Part shown: in pieces, positions 53,256 to 61,874 of the stretch
Layout of the letters: each line of letters starts with the position of its first letter
Position numbering within the stretch: the stretch's first letter is position 1
Assembly: GCA_046154585.1 (NCBI GenBank)
Contig: JBJXDX010000091.1
Location: 1-64,000, forward strand
Reading direction: 5' to 3'
Source of the DNA: CADEFX01 sp046154585
GTDB lineage: Bacteria > Pseudomonadota > Alphaproteobacteria > Rhizobiales > Hyphomicrobiaceae
Length of the DNA stretch: 64,000 bases
Notes under the pieces: model-generated
Told to the model about the DNA's origin: nothing
What the model saw: the letters and a program-made list of their open reading frames with translations, nothing else
Database searches by the model: none
Program-made: the position numbers and the translations under genes

Positions 53256-55340
53256 CTACCAGGCGTGGTGCCGCAGGTCCGTGCGGGGGGCGCCGGCGGC
53301 CTCGAAGCCGTCGCGCAGGCGCTCCCAGTCGTCGCGCTGCTTGATCGGGAAGAGGTGCAGGAACCACCGGGTCATCTCGTCCGCCGTAGGATGAGCTTGG
53401 CCAAACCACTGGGTGCGCACGGTGTCGAACAGCTCGTCGAGCGCGGCGCGCGCCTCCCGACGCTTGCCGGCCTGCGCCAAGGCAGCGGCTTTCCATCCAC
53501 CCATGTGGACGATCTTGGTCGCGTTCCCGGCGGCTTCAGCCGCCTCAATGTAGTTACCGCACAAGTAGCTGACCTCGGCCCGGTAACCCCATTGCGCGGG
53601 GCTCGGTGAGGGCGAGGCAACGAAAGCTTGATCGCACAACCATTTGGCCCTGTCGTATTCGCCACGGAAGGCGCAGCCGAGCGCGCCGGAGGTCAGGATC
53701 CAGGGGTCGCAGTCGTTCAGCTCGCGCGCAGTGACGTGATGGGCCGCGGCATTGTCGTAGTTCTTCATCATGGCGTAGGCCCAGCCGAGCGCGAGCTGCC
53801 CGCGCGCGTCGGTGGGGTCGAGCTCGGTCGCGTGGCGCGAGTACTCGAGCGCCTGCTGCTCGCGCTCGCGGTTGCGGAAGGCGCCAGGGTGGTAGAAGTG
53901 CATCGACGTGTTGAGAGCGGCCAAGCTGGAATAGGCCGGTGCAAACGTGGGTGTGTCGGTGATGATTTCCTTCAACAGGTCTTCCGCATCATGCCACTTT
54001 TCGGGTGACCAGCTCACGAGGCGAGCCTGCGCCCTGAGCCAGCGGTCATAGGCCTTGAGGTTGCTGCTAGGGCTGCGCACGACGGTGGCGAGGCGGCCGG
54101 CCGAGACGTAGACATTTAGGGAAGAGGCGATGCGCTGCACGATCTCCTGCTGGGAATCGAACCAACTATCCAGCGCGACGGGCACGCGCTCGCTCCACAG
54201 ATAGTCGCCGGTCGTGGTGTTGCGCAACGTCAGCACCAGAACGGCATTGCCTCTGTGCTGCAGGGCGCTGCCTTCGATGACGTACTCGATGGTGTCGCCG
54301 TTGGAAGTGCGGTTGCCGAAGGCCTGATCGCGGATCAGCCATTCGCGGAAGCGCACGAGGCGTGCGATCAGATCGCGCCGGAAGCCCTGCACGAGATGCG
54401 TGTGCTCCTGCAGCGAGCCCACTGCCTCGAAGACACTGATGGCCACGATCAGCTTCGGCTCGGCCTTGGCGGGCGGCGGCGTGAGCAGGCGCTGGTCCGG
54501 CGGCGCGACGGAACTGATGAGCCCCATGGGCGCGGACGCAGGCGTCGACGACGCCGTGACGGCGCCTGGCATCGGCTGGGCCATGCGGACAGCGGCGATG
54601 AGCTCCTGCGTCTCCTTGGACGGCTCAACGTCGTATTCGTTCTCGAGCAGGTCCCACAGGGATTTGTAGACGCGCAGCGCGGCGCCGATGTCGCCCAGCG
54701 CGACGTGCGTGCGGATCAGCTCGCGTGCGGCTTCCTCGTGGGTGGCGTCGAGATTCGACAGGGCGCGCGCCAGATCCTGACGGCGCGCATCGCCGGGTGC
54801 CGCGGCGCGGAGCGCGGTCTCGAGCAATTGCACAGTGCGGTCGTGGAAGGATTGGCGCTTGGCAAGCAGCCAGACGCGAAAGGCCGAATCGACGGTCTCG
54901 AATTCCTCCAACAACTTCTCGGCAATGTGCTCGTGCTCGATCAGCAGCGGGTGCGCGCGCCCGGCTTCCGCATCGCGCAGAATGTCGGCGAGGTCGATGG
55001 CGACGCCGGCCGTGTCGAGCCTGACCGAGAGCTTGTCGGCTTGCAGTCCCTTGAAGCCTGCCTTCTCCAGGGCCTCGCGCACCTCGTAGAGCGCCTGGCG
55101 CAGCGATGCGCGGGCCTTGGCCTCGTCGAACTCGCTCCACAGCGCGCCGACGATGCGCTCGCGCGTCTGCTCGCCGCGGTCCGACAGCGCGAGGAAGCCG
55201 ATGAGGGCGCGCGACTTGCGGTTGACGATGTGGATGTCGCGGCCGTCCGCGCGCAGCGCAAATTTGCCGAACGTCGCGATCGTCAGCCTGGGTTGGCCGG
55301 CGCGAGTATCATCCTTCGGCTTGCTGCGGGGAGCGCGCAT
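53256..55340 (-). CDS. SARP/BTAD-type transcriptional regulator with TPR region, 694 aa
   Basis: Residues 17-100 form a winged-helix OmpR/SARP-like DNA-binding domain (LTIATFGKFALRADGRDI, ARASLRQALYEVREALEKAG). Residues 100-250 are the bacterial transcriptional activator domain of helical repeats, ending YKSLWDLLENEYDVEPSKET. A middle module (about 295-420) resembles the periplasmic-type TolB/FlgO-like or adenylate-cyclase-associated domain seen in some proteobacterial regulators. TPR repeats follow to the end. No ATPase motif is evident. ATG 55340. It converges on the peroxidase operon (19 bases between stops) and follows ycaO on the same strand by 90 bases. Control of the peroxidase operon through the heptamers is inferred. 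Confidence 0.82.
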   Translation of the reverse strand: MRAPRSKPKDDTRAGQPRLTIATFGKFALRADGRDIHIVNRKSRALIGFLALSDRGEQTRERIVGALWSEFDEAKARASLRQALYEVREALEKAGFKGLQADKLSVRLDTAGVAIDLADILRDAEAGRAHPLLIEHEHIAEKLLEEFETVDSAFRVWLLAKRQSFHDRTVQLLETALRAAAPGDARRQDLARALSNLDATHEEAARELIRTHVALGDIGAALRVYKSLWDLLENEYDVEPSKETQELIAAVRMAQPMPGAVTASSTPASAPMGLISSVAPPDQRLLTPPPAKAEPKLIVAISVFEAVGSLQEHTHLVQGFRRDLIARLVRFREWLIRDQAFGNRTSNGDTIEYVIEGSALQHRGNAVLVLTLRNTTTGDYLWSERVPVALDSWFDSQQEIVQRIASSLNVYVSAGRLATVVRSPSSNLKAYDRWLRAQARLVSWSPEKWHDAEDLLKEIITDTPTFAPAYSSLAALNTSMHFYHPGAFRNREREQQALEYSRHATELDPTDARGQLALGWAYAMMKNYDNAAAHHVTARELNDCDPWILTSGALGCAFRGEYDRAKWLCDQAFVASPSPSPAQWGYRAEVSYLCGNYIEAAEAAGNATKIVHMGGWKAAALAQAGKRREARAALDELFDTVRTQWFGQAHPTADEMTRWFLHLFPIKQRDDWERLRDGFEAAGAPRTDLRHHAW

Positions 55341-55430
55341 CCTCGTCCTGTGGCCCGTTGATCAGATGGCTTACAAACGATGCTAGTCACAAGAGAGGGC
55401 GGACGTCCAGATGTCCATGGTTACAAGGGC

Positions 55431-56729
55431 CTAGAGCAGCGCGGTACCGCCGGTCCAGGAGCTGCCGCCACCGGTCGCGGCCATGATGTGGGCGAGCCGG
55501 GCCGTGACGCCGGCGCCGGGCATCGGTTGCAATTGTGGGGCGACGGCGCGCACGACAGGTATGGCGAAGTCGGGGCGCGTGAGATCGACCAGGGCTGCCG
55601 TAATCTGGCCGCGGTCGAGGGCCTTGGCGACATGGGCGAGAGCATCGGCTGGGGCGGGAATGGCATCGGCCGGCCTCGGGGCGCCGATGGGGTGCAGGAG
55701 CGCGCAGGCGTCAGCATCTATGCGCTCGGCACGGGCGAGATGGATGTGATCCGCCGGGGCCAGGGTGTGGCCGGCGTGCTGCTTGGCTTGCGCCAAGAGC
55801 AGCCCGAGCTCGATCTGGCACATCTCGAAGATCGCGGCGCGCGCAGCCTCTGAGCGCGTAAGACGGGCGGCGAGGCCGCAGCACAGGCCGAAGCCGTGGC
55901 CGTTGACGGAGACGGCGGCGATGCAGGGGATGCCGAGATCGGTGGTGATGTCGAGGAGCCAGGCGGCGCGGTGGGCGGTGTCCGTGCGCAGCGTTGCGAG
56001 GAGGCTTGCGGCGGTGAGTGAAGCAGGGTCATCGAGAGCGAGCGGACGGCCACGCTGGCCGCCGATCCACCACAACGCGGCCGCGTCGCGCTCGAGCAAC
56101 TCGAGCAGCGCATGCGTGACGGCGCTCTCGAAGCTGCGGCCGGCGGCGACACCAGTGCTGAGCGCGGTGCCAGGCTGGCGCAGGGGACCTTGCTCGGCGC
56201 GTCGCAGGCACCAGTCGGCGGGGACGAGCGCTTCGCGGTTGTCGCCGAGCACACGGGCGGTCATCCAGCCGTTGCTGGGCGGTCGCGATGTGCCTAGCAG
56301 GAGATCGATCGGCTCGCGGGCGGCGGGCATGATGCGCGCGAGCGTCTCGGCGGAGTGCGGGAGCGTCACGGCATCGCCGGCCCGCTCCACCGTGGAGAGC
56401 CGCTCGATGCCCTCGGCGACGCAGGCCGCAAACGCGTCTTCCAGGACGTCGCTCGAGCCGATGAGGCTGAAGTTTTGCAGTTGGATCGCCGCGTAAGGCA
56501 CAGCCCAAGTCTCGGCGCCCACACAGCGCAAGCCCGGCGCCCAAGGTGAGCGCAACAGGAAGAGACGGTGGACATGCGATGCGGCGCGCACTATGGCTTC
56601 GCCATGCTGGGCGCCGACGGCGGCGAGAAGTCCAGCGCCATCAGTAGAGCGAAGATCGACATCCAGAAGCTCGGCTCGGGCTAAGCACGCCTCCGATCCG
56701 GTCAACATCGCCACCTGCTGATATGGCAC
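55431..56729 (-). CDS. YcaO-domain protein, stand-alone, 432 aa
   Basis: A YcaO-family ATP-dependent enzyme. Known members form azoline heterocycles, amidines or thioamides in peptides, or act on ribosomal protein S12. ATP-binding blocks are visible: AFAACVAEGIERLS (residues 107-120) and SFESAVTHALLELLERDAAA (about 207-226). The C-terminus is Pro/Gly-rich (MPGAGVTARLAHIMA... TGGTALL) without a clear PxPxP tail. No TfuA, E1-like or flavin oxidase partner is next to it. GTG 56729 gives the longest form; ATG 56708, behind AGGTGG, is a shorter alternative. It probably leads a unit with the SARP-type regulator. Confidence 0.82.
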   Translation of the reverse strand: MPYQQVAMLTGSEACLARAELLDVDLRSTDGAGLLAAVGAQHGEAIVRAASHVHRLFLLRSPWAPGLRCVGAETWAVPYAAIQLQNFSLIGSSDVLEDAFAACVAEGIERLSTVERAGDAVTLPHSAETLARIMPAAREPIDLLLGTSRPPSNGWMTARVLGDNREALVPADWCLRRAEQGPLRQPGTALSTGVAAGRSFESAVTHALLELLERDAAALWWIGGQRGRPLALDDPASLTAASLLATLRTDTAHRAAWLLDITTDLGIPCIAAVSVNGHGFGLCCGLAARLTRSEAARAAIFEMCQIELGLLLAQAKQHAGHTLAPADHIHLARAERIDADACALLHPIGAPRPADAIPAPADALAHVAKALDRGQITAALVDLTRPDFAIPVVRAVAPQLQPMPGAGVTARLAHIMAATGGGSSWTGGTALL

Positions 56730-56795
56730 TGCGTATTCGCGAAGCGCCTGCAGGCGGAGCCAGACCGTTGCTTTTCAGCAGAGCTCACCTCAGTG

Positions 56796-57032
56796 ATGCT
56801 CCTTCGAGATTCTCGCAATGACGTCTCCAGGCGTCCAACGATCGAGCGCATCATCGCCGAGGCGGAGAACATGCTCAATGCTCTGGGCAAGCTGGAGGAT
56901 CGGAATTGCGTGCGCACCGTGTTGGTAGAACCGCACGTCGTCAAAGGCGGCGAGGCGCAGCACGTCGGTTCGTCGATCTCAACGACTGTGGGCAGATTTG
57001 TTGGTCCAACTGCCACCGCACAGAAAACTTAA
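56796..57032 (+). CDS. Possible small protein divergent from ycaO, 78 aa
   Basis: A plus-strand frame in the 319-base gap between ycaO and tRNA-Ser. Residues 14-35 would form an amphipathic acidic helix (RRPTIERIIAEAENMLNALG). The tail is Ser/Thr/Gly-rich (HVGSSISTTVGRFVGPTATA). That layout resembles leader plus core of a modified peptide, but the ribosome site is weak, codon use is only moderately GC3-rich, and the frame could be fortuitous. Listed because it is the only candidate reading frame beside an orphan YcaO. Confidence 0.3.
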   Translation: MLLRDSRNDVSRRPTIERIIAEAENMLNALGKLEDRNCVRTVLVEPHVVKGGEAQHVGSSISTTVGRFVGPTATAQKT

Positions 57033-57048
57033 TACAATCAATGGTGAC

Positions 57049-57140
57049 TGGCGGAGAGGGGGGGATTCGAACCCCCGAGACCAGTCACCCAGTCTGCCGC
57101 ATTTCGAGTGCGGTGCATTCAACCACTCTGCCACCTCTCC
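57049..57140 (-). tRNA. tRNA-Ser(CGA)
   Basis: The minus strand from 57140 folds as a class II tRNA. The acceptor GGAGAGG pairs with CCTCTCC before G and CCA. The D-arm is GGCAGAGTGGTTGAATGC, the anticodon stem-loop CCGCA-CTCGAAA-TGCGG (anticodon CGA), then a long variable arm and the T-loop TTCGAAT in a GGGGG/CCCCC stem. CCA is encoded (57049-57051). No integrase or duplicated 3' end is seen next to it. Confidence 0.97.
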
Positions 57141-57226
57141 AAGCGCAAGTCGGGAAAGCAAGGCGCGCTTGTAGCTTGGGCATCCCGTGCGCGCAAGAGC
57201 ATGGGATCTAGGGCGGGGGTGCCCGC

Positions 57227-57943
57227 TCAAAACGCCAAATGCCGCTCCGCCAGCCGCGCGTCGGCCTCGAGAGCTGGAAAGGTGCCTGAAAACACGATTT
57301 CACCGCGTTCGATCACATAGACCCGGTCGGCGATGTTCCGCGCAAAAGCCGTGTTCTGCTCCGAAACCAGCATCCCTACGCCTCGCTGCTTGAGCTCGAC
57401 CACCGTCCGGGCGATGCTTTCGACGATCACGGGTGCCAACCCCTCCGACGGCTCGTCCAGCAGCAGGAAGCGCGGGTTGCCCATCAAGGCACGCGCGATC
57501 GTCAACATCTGCTGCTCGCCCCCCGACATGTGTCCGCCCGATCGGCCGCCCATTTCGGCGAGGTTGGGAAAAAGGCGGAATAGCTCGGCATGGGTCCAGG
57601 CGTGGCCGACGCGCGCAGGTAGCCGGCCGACAGCAAGATTCTCGTCCACAGTCAGGCTGGTGAAGATACGCCGCTCCTCAGGCACGTAACCGAGCCCCAG
57701 ACGCGCGATCTCGTGGACTGGCAGCCGATCAATGGCCACGCCGGCGAACTGGATCGACCCGCGGCGCTCCACCTCCAGGCCCATGATCGCCTTCAACGTC
57801 GTGGACTTGCCGGCGCCGTTGCGCCCGAGCAGCACGGCGACTTCGCCGCCGTCGACCGCGAGCGAGAGGCCGCTGAGGATCTGCGCCCGTCCATACCAGG
57901 CATCGAGCCCTTTAATGTCTAGCAGCGCCACGGCTGACCTCAC
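57227..57943 (-). CDS. livF: Branched-chain-type ABC transporter ATPase, LivF, 238 aa
   Basis: Second ATPase of a HAAT-family importer. Walker A GRNGAGKST, the Q-loop region YVPEERRIF, signature MSGGEQQM, Walker B FLLLDEPSEGLAP and a final segment typical of LivF are present. GTG 57943 overlaps the livG stop (GTGA); a GTG at 57931 is an alternative start. It is the last gene of the liv unit. The ligand may be an amino acid, urea or an aromatic acid; there is no binding protein nearby to help. Confidence 0.92.
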   Translation of the reverse strand: MRSAVALLDIKGLDAWYGRAQILSGLSLAVDGGEVAVLLGRNGAGKSTTLKAIMGLEVERRGSIQFAGVAIDRLPVHEIARLGLGYVPEERRIFTSLTVDENLAVGRLPARVGHAWTHAELFRLFPNLAEMGGRSGGHMSGGEQQMLTIARALMGNPRFLLLDEPSEGLAPVIVESIARTVVELKQRGVGMLVSEQNTAFARNIADRVYVIERGEIVFSGTFPALEADARLAERHLAF

Positions 57944-58689
57944 CCCGCCACCGGAACGGTCTGGCCGAGATAGACCTCCTGCACGATCCGATTGGCCCGG
58001 ATCTCTTCAGGAGCACCCTCGGCCACGATCTTGCCGCGGCTCATGACCAGAATCCGATGCGCATGGCCGAACACGACATTCATGTCGTGCTCGGTGAACA
58101 ACACCGCGGTATGGCGCTCCCGCGCGGTCCGCGTCACCAGGTCCATGAGCTGCGAGCGCTCGCGCGGCGCCATGCCGGCCGTCGGCTCATCCATCAGAAG
58201 CAGTCGCGGCGCGTTGGCGAGCGCCATCACCAGCTCCACGCGCTTAAGATCGCCATAGGACAGGGCCCCGCATTGCTGGGAGCCGGCGGCATCCATGCCC
58301 ACTTCCGAAAGCAAGCCGCTGATCTCGTCATCGTAGCGTCCCGCCACGCTCGCGAGGACGCCGAACGCATTGTCGCGCGAGAGCAGCGCCACCTGGATAT
58401 TCTCGGCCACCGTCATCGACGCGAACGTCGCCGTGATTTGAAAGGTCCGCCCCACGCCGAGCCGCCAAAGCTCGCGCGGCGGCCGGCCGGTCACATCGCG
58501 GCCGCCGATCAGCACACGGCCGCGGTCCGGCGCGAGCTGGCCGTTGGCCATGTTGAAGGTAGTAGTCTTTCCTGCACCGTTTGGCCCGATCAGTGCCACC
58601 ATCTCGCCCGCGGCGACCGTGAAGCTGACGCCGTCGACCGCCTTGAAGCCGTTGAATGCTTTTTCCAGCGCTTCGACCGCAAACGCCAT
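57940..58689 (-). CDS. livG: Branched-chain-type ABC transporter ATPase, LivG, 249 aa
   Basis: First ATPase of the importer. Walker A GPNGAGKTT, YGRTFQ-like GVGRTFQITATF, signature LSYGDLKRVEL, Walker B LLLMDEPTAGMAP, and FTEHDMNVVF with the switch His are intact. ATG 58689 overlaps the permease stop by one base (TGATG), so the longer upstream frame is not used. It is coupled to the fused permease and to livF. Confidence 0.93.
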   Translation of the reverse strand: MAFAVEALEKAFNGFKAVDGVSFTVAAGEMVALIGPNGAGKTTTFNMANGQLAPDRGRVLIGGRDVTGRPPRELWRLGVGRTFQITATFASMTVAENIQVALLSRDNAFGVLASVAGRYDDEISGLLSEVGMDAAGSQQCGALSYGDLKRVELVMALANAPRLLLMDEPTAGMAPRERSQLMDLVTRTARERHTAVLFTEHDMNVVFGHAHRILVMSRGKIVAEGAPEEIRANRIVQEVYLGQTVPVAG

Positions 58690-60566
58690 CACCGCACCCG
58701 CTGATGCGAAGCGAACCGTTGCCGCGCTGTGCCCACCACGCCCTGCGGAAAAAGGACAGTGAGAGCCACGACCGACGCCCCGAGCACGGCGTGCCAATAG
58801 GGCGTCGCGCGCGTGATCCAATCCTGCAGCAAGGTGAAGAGAGCGGCACCGACGACCGGTCCGGTGAGCGTTTCAACCCCGCCGAGCAACACCATGACCA
58901 GGGCATCGACAGAACGGGGAATGCCGAGCGTATCGGGCGACAACGATCCCTTCGAGAAGGCGAACAGTGTGCCGGCCAGCCCCGCGAGGGCGCCCGAAAT
59001 GGCAAATGCCACCCATTGCAGGCGGCGCGTATTGATACCGACCGCCTCGGCGCGGACGCGCGAATCCCGTGCGGCCCTCAGCAGGTAGCCGAACGGCGTA
59101 TGCACCAGACGCCATGCGAAGACAATGCCGACCCCCGCCACGGCCAAGGCAACCAGATAGTACGCGGCCTTGCCTTCCAAAACGGCAGGCGGCCAGACGC
59201 CGACGATGCCGTTGCTGCCACCGGTGACGCCGTCCCACTGGAACGCAACGGCCCACGTGATTTGCGCGAATGCCAACGTCAGCATGGCGAGCGATACGCC
59301 CGCCAGCCGGACAGCAAACCAGCCGAACAGCAGCGCCAGCAGACCCGCAAAAACGAAACCCAACCCCAATGCCAGGATGAACGGCAGGCCCGCCTTGGCC
59401 GAAACAGCCGCCGCGTAGGCGCCGGCACCGAAGTAGGCCGCATGTCCGAACGACGCCATACCCCCCACGCCCATCAAGAGGCCCAGACTCGCGGCAAACA
59501 GCGCAAAAATCACAACGTCGGTCATGAGAACGAGGGAAAAGCGATCGCCCACAAGCGGAAACAGAATCAGCACGACCGTGAAGGCTGCGGCAGCGATCAG
59601 CAGCGCGCGGCCCGGAGGCGCCATCGCCAGCGTGGGAGCCGCTGACACATGCGCCGACGCCGGCTCACTTCCGAAAAGCCCCCATGGCCTGATGATCAAC
59701 ACGACGGCCATCACCAGGAACTCGGCGACCAACGTCAGCTTCGGAAAGGAGAACGTTGTGCCCAGGAACGCGACATCGCCCAATCCGATGCACCAGGCCT
59801 TAACGACGCAGATGATGACCGCGGCGACATAGGCGCCGGGAATGCTGCCCAGCCCGCCCACAACCGTCACGACAAAGACGTCGGCAATGATCGACAGATC
59901 CATGCTGAGGTTTGCCGGCTCCCGCGGCAATGCCAGCGCCCCGCCGAGGCCCGCCAGAAATGAGCCGAGCGCAAACACGCTGGTAAACAGCAGCGCCTGG
60001 TTCACGCCGAGAGCCGCCGCCATGTCCCGGTCCTCGGTGGCCGCGCGGACCTTCGTGCCGAAGTCCGTTCGCGTGAGCAGAAGCCACACGAGCAGAAGGA
60101 AGACCGGGCCGAGCACGATCAGCAGGAGATCATAAGTGGGAAACGGCTTGCCGAGCAGCAGTACGGCCCCGCGAAGGCCGGGCGCGCGCGGCCCGAGCAG
60201 ATCCTCCGGACCCCACAGATAAAGCACCGCGTCCTTGACGATCAGCACGATGCCAAAGGTTGCGATCAGCTGCAGCAGCTCGGGCGCCGCATAGATGCGG
60301 CGCAGAATGAAGACCTCGATCAGCATCCCAATGAGCGCCACGGACAGCGCAGCCAGCAACGCTCCGCCCCAAAATCCTGGGCCACCGCCACCCAGGCCCG
60401 CATTGAGCGTTACGCCCAGATAGGCCCCAAGCATGGTGAGGGACCCGTGCGCGAAATTAACGATGCGCGTCACGCCGAAGATCAGCGTCAGTCCAAGCGC
60501 GACGAGGAAGAGCAGGGACGCGCTGGCCAGGCCGTTGAGCGTCTGGATCAGGAAAGATGAAATCAT
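58689..60566 (-). CDS. Fused LivH-LivM permease of a branched-chain-type importer, 625 aa
   Basis: Two permeases, normally separate, are one protein. Residues 1-295 are LivH-like (LIFGVTRIVNFAHGSLTMLG, VVTVVGGLGSIPGAYVAA). A short Ala/Pro-rich linker (about 296-318) leads to the LivM-like half (LGLLMGVGGMASFGHAAYFG, ...). Total TM helices are about 16-18. Fused LivHM proteins occur in scattered proteobacteria. ATG 60566 is followed by a clear first TM helix. It heads the livHM-livG-livF unit. No periplasmic binding protein lies upstream. Confidence 0.88.
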   Translation of the reverse strand: MISSFLIQTLNGLASASLLFLVALGLTLIFGVTRIVNFAHGSLTMLGAYLGVTLNAGLGGGGPGFWGGALLAALSVALIGMLIEVFILRRIYAAPELLQLIATFGIVLIVKDAVLYLWGPEDLLGPRAPGLRGAVLLLGKPFPTYDLLLIVLGPVFLLLVWLLLTRTDFGTKVRAATEDRDMAAALGVNQALLFTSVFALGSFLAGLGGALALPREPANLSMDLSIIADVFVVTVVGGLGSIPGAYVAAVIICVVKAWCIGLGDVAFLGTTFSFPKLTLVAEFLVMAVVLIIRPWGLFGSEPASAHVSAAPTLAMAPPGRALLIAAAAFTVVLILFPLVGDRFSLVLMTDVVIFALFAASLGLLMGVGGMASFGHAAYFGAGAYAAAVSAKAGLPFILALGLGFVFAGLLALLFGWFAVRLAGVSLAMLTLAFAQITWAVAFQWDGVTGGSNGIVGVWPPAVLEGKAAYYLVALAVAGVGIVFAWRLVHTPFGYLLRAARDSRVRAEAVGINTRRLQWVAFAISGALAGLAGTLFAFSKGSLSPDTLGIPRSVDALVMVLLGGVETLTGPVVGAALFTLLQDWITRATPYWHAVLGASVVALTVLFPQGVVGTARQRFASHQRVR

Positions 60567-60625
60567 AGCACCGGCGTTGAAGCGGCGAGGCTGGGCTCAC
60601 CCTTCCAACCTAGAGCCCGATCGTT

Positions 60626-60760
60626 TCACATGGAAGCACTTGAGCTTCCACGTGAAGCGCGGATCGCACTCTACATCCATGAGATAGAGCAGGATTCACG
60701 TTTCGGCCGAGGCGCCTCATGCAAGGCGGGGGTGATTCCATCCGAAACGATCCTGCTCTA
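60626..60760. repeat. Intergenic palindromic repeat region (REP-like)
   Basis: Two nested structures occupy the gap between the liv unit and DUF2065. TCACATGGAAGC (60626-60637) and its partner GCTTCCACGTGA (60644-60655) form a near-perfect stem. TAGAGCAGGAT (60685-60695) pairs with ATCCTGCTCTA (60750-60760), with the CGTTTCGG/CCGAAACG arms (60699-60706 and 60742-60749) extending the match. This arrangement resembles repeat families scattered through Hyphomicrobiales genomes. No gene is present. Confidence 0.65.
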
Positions 60761-60793
60761 GCGCGTTCGCCTCGCGAGGAAGCCGATACACAC

Positions 60794-60979
60794 TTATCCG
60801 CGCACGAGCCACACGATCAGCACCCCTGCAGCCACGGCCCCGGCGCCCGCGGCCCTCAGCGAGTGCTCAGGTGTCGTAGCCGCGGTTTCGAGCAGCCTCG
60901 TGGCCAGCCACGGAAAGACAGCCCAAAGCAATCCCTCCAGGACGAGCACGAGGCCTATGGCAACAAGAAAGTCGCTCAT
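60794..60979 (-). CDS. DUF2065-family small membrane protein, 61 aa
   Basis: A 61-residue protein with two hydrophobic segments (FLVAIGLVLVLEGLLWAVFP and AAGAGAVAAGVLIVWLV). The motif GLxLVLEGLLxAxFP is diagnostic of DUF2065, usually found next to hflKC. ATG 60979 overlaps the hflC stop by four bases. Function unknown; probably associated with the HflKC/FtsH membrane complex by position. Confidence 0.9.
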   Translation of the reverse strand: MSDFLVAIGLVLVLEGLLWAVFPWLATRLLETAATTPEHSLRAAGAGAVAAGVLIVWLVRG

Positions 60980-61872
60980 TGCCTGGGTTGAGCGCCGCCG
61001 CTTGCCGGCTTTCCGCCAGACGAGTTGAAATAGCGGAAGAACTCGCTATCCGGCGACAGCAGCATACGCGTATCGCCCGACTTCATGCCGGTCTCGTAGG
61101 CCTGCATGGAGCGATAGAAGCCGAAGAAATCGGGATCACGGCCAAACGCTTCCGCGAAAACCTTGTTTCGCTCGGCATCACCCTCGCCGCGCAACACCTC
61201 ACCCTTGCGTGTCGCTTCCGCGTTGATGACGGTCGCCTCGCGATCGGCCGTTGCCTTGATGCGGTTGGCCTCTGCCGCTCCCTGAGCGCGGAACTCGGCC
61301 GCCTCGCGCTGCCGCTCGGCGCGCATACGATCGTAAACGCTCTTGGAGTTCTGCTCGGGCAGATCGGCACGTTTGATGCGGACATCCACCACCTCGAGGC
61401 CGAATTCCTTGCCCTCGTCATTCACCAGCTTGGCGATACGCTTCATCAGATCCTCGCGCTTGTCGCGAACGAGCTCCTGAAACGTGGACGCGCCGAGGAT
61501 GCGCCGGATGGACGACTCGACGATCGGCCCGAGCCTCGAGCGGACCATGCGTTCGTCGCGCACCGTCTGATAGAATTTGAGCGGATCGACGATCCTGTAT
61601 CGCGTAAAGGCATCGACAACGAGGCGCTTCTGGTCGGACGCGGTCACCTCTTGCGGCTGCGAATCCATGTCGAGAATGCGCTTATCGAAGTAATCAACCG
61701 TCTCGACGAACGGAATCTTCCAGTGCAGGCCAGGTTGCTGGATTACGCGCGTCGGCTTGCCGAATTCGAGCACCAGCACCTGTTCGTTCTGATGCACGAT
61801 GAAAAGTGAAAAATAAACGCCGAGCGCAGCAATGCCGAGCAGCACGACGATAGTGGCGAGGAAGGCGCGCAT
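60976..61872 (-). CDS. hflC: HflC, SPFH-domain subunit of the FtsH-modulating complex, 298 aa
   Basis: A membrane-anchored prohibitin-type protein that with HflK forms a large periplasmic-side cage regulating FtsH protease. One N-terminal TM segment (TIVVLLGIAALGVYFSLFIV, residues 7-26), then the SPFH domain (QPGLHWKIPFVETVDYFDKR) and a helical region rich in Ala/Glu/Arg (about 180-260). Ends in a Gly/Pro-rich tail. It follows hflK by two bases. Length is normal. Confidence 0.95.
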   Translation of the reverse strand: MRAFLATIVVLLGIAALGVYFSLFIVHQNEQVLVLEFGKPTRVIQQPGLHWKIPFVETVDYFDKRILDMDSQPQEVTASDQKRLVVDAFTRYRIVDPLKFYQTVRDERMVRSRLGPIVESSIRRILGASTFQELVRDKREDLMKRIAKLVNDEGKEFGLEVVDVRIKRADLPEQNSKSVYDRMRAERQREAAEFRAQGAAEANRIKATADREATVINAEATRKGEVLRGEGDAERNKVFAEAFGRDPDFFGFYRSMQAYETGMKSGDTRMLLSPDSEFFRYFNSSGGKPASGGAQPRQ

Positions 61873-61874
61873 GG

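Noticed and set aside
57049..57140. tRNA-Ser as an integration site for the YcaO locus
   Set aside because: The tRNA is complete, and I see no integrase gene and no duplicated 3' end within the nearby sequence.
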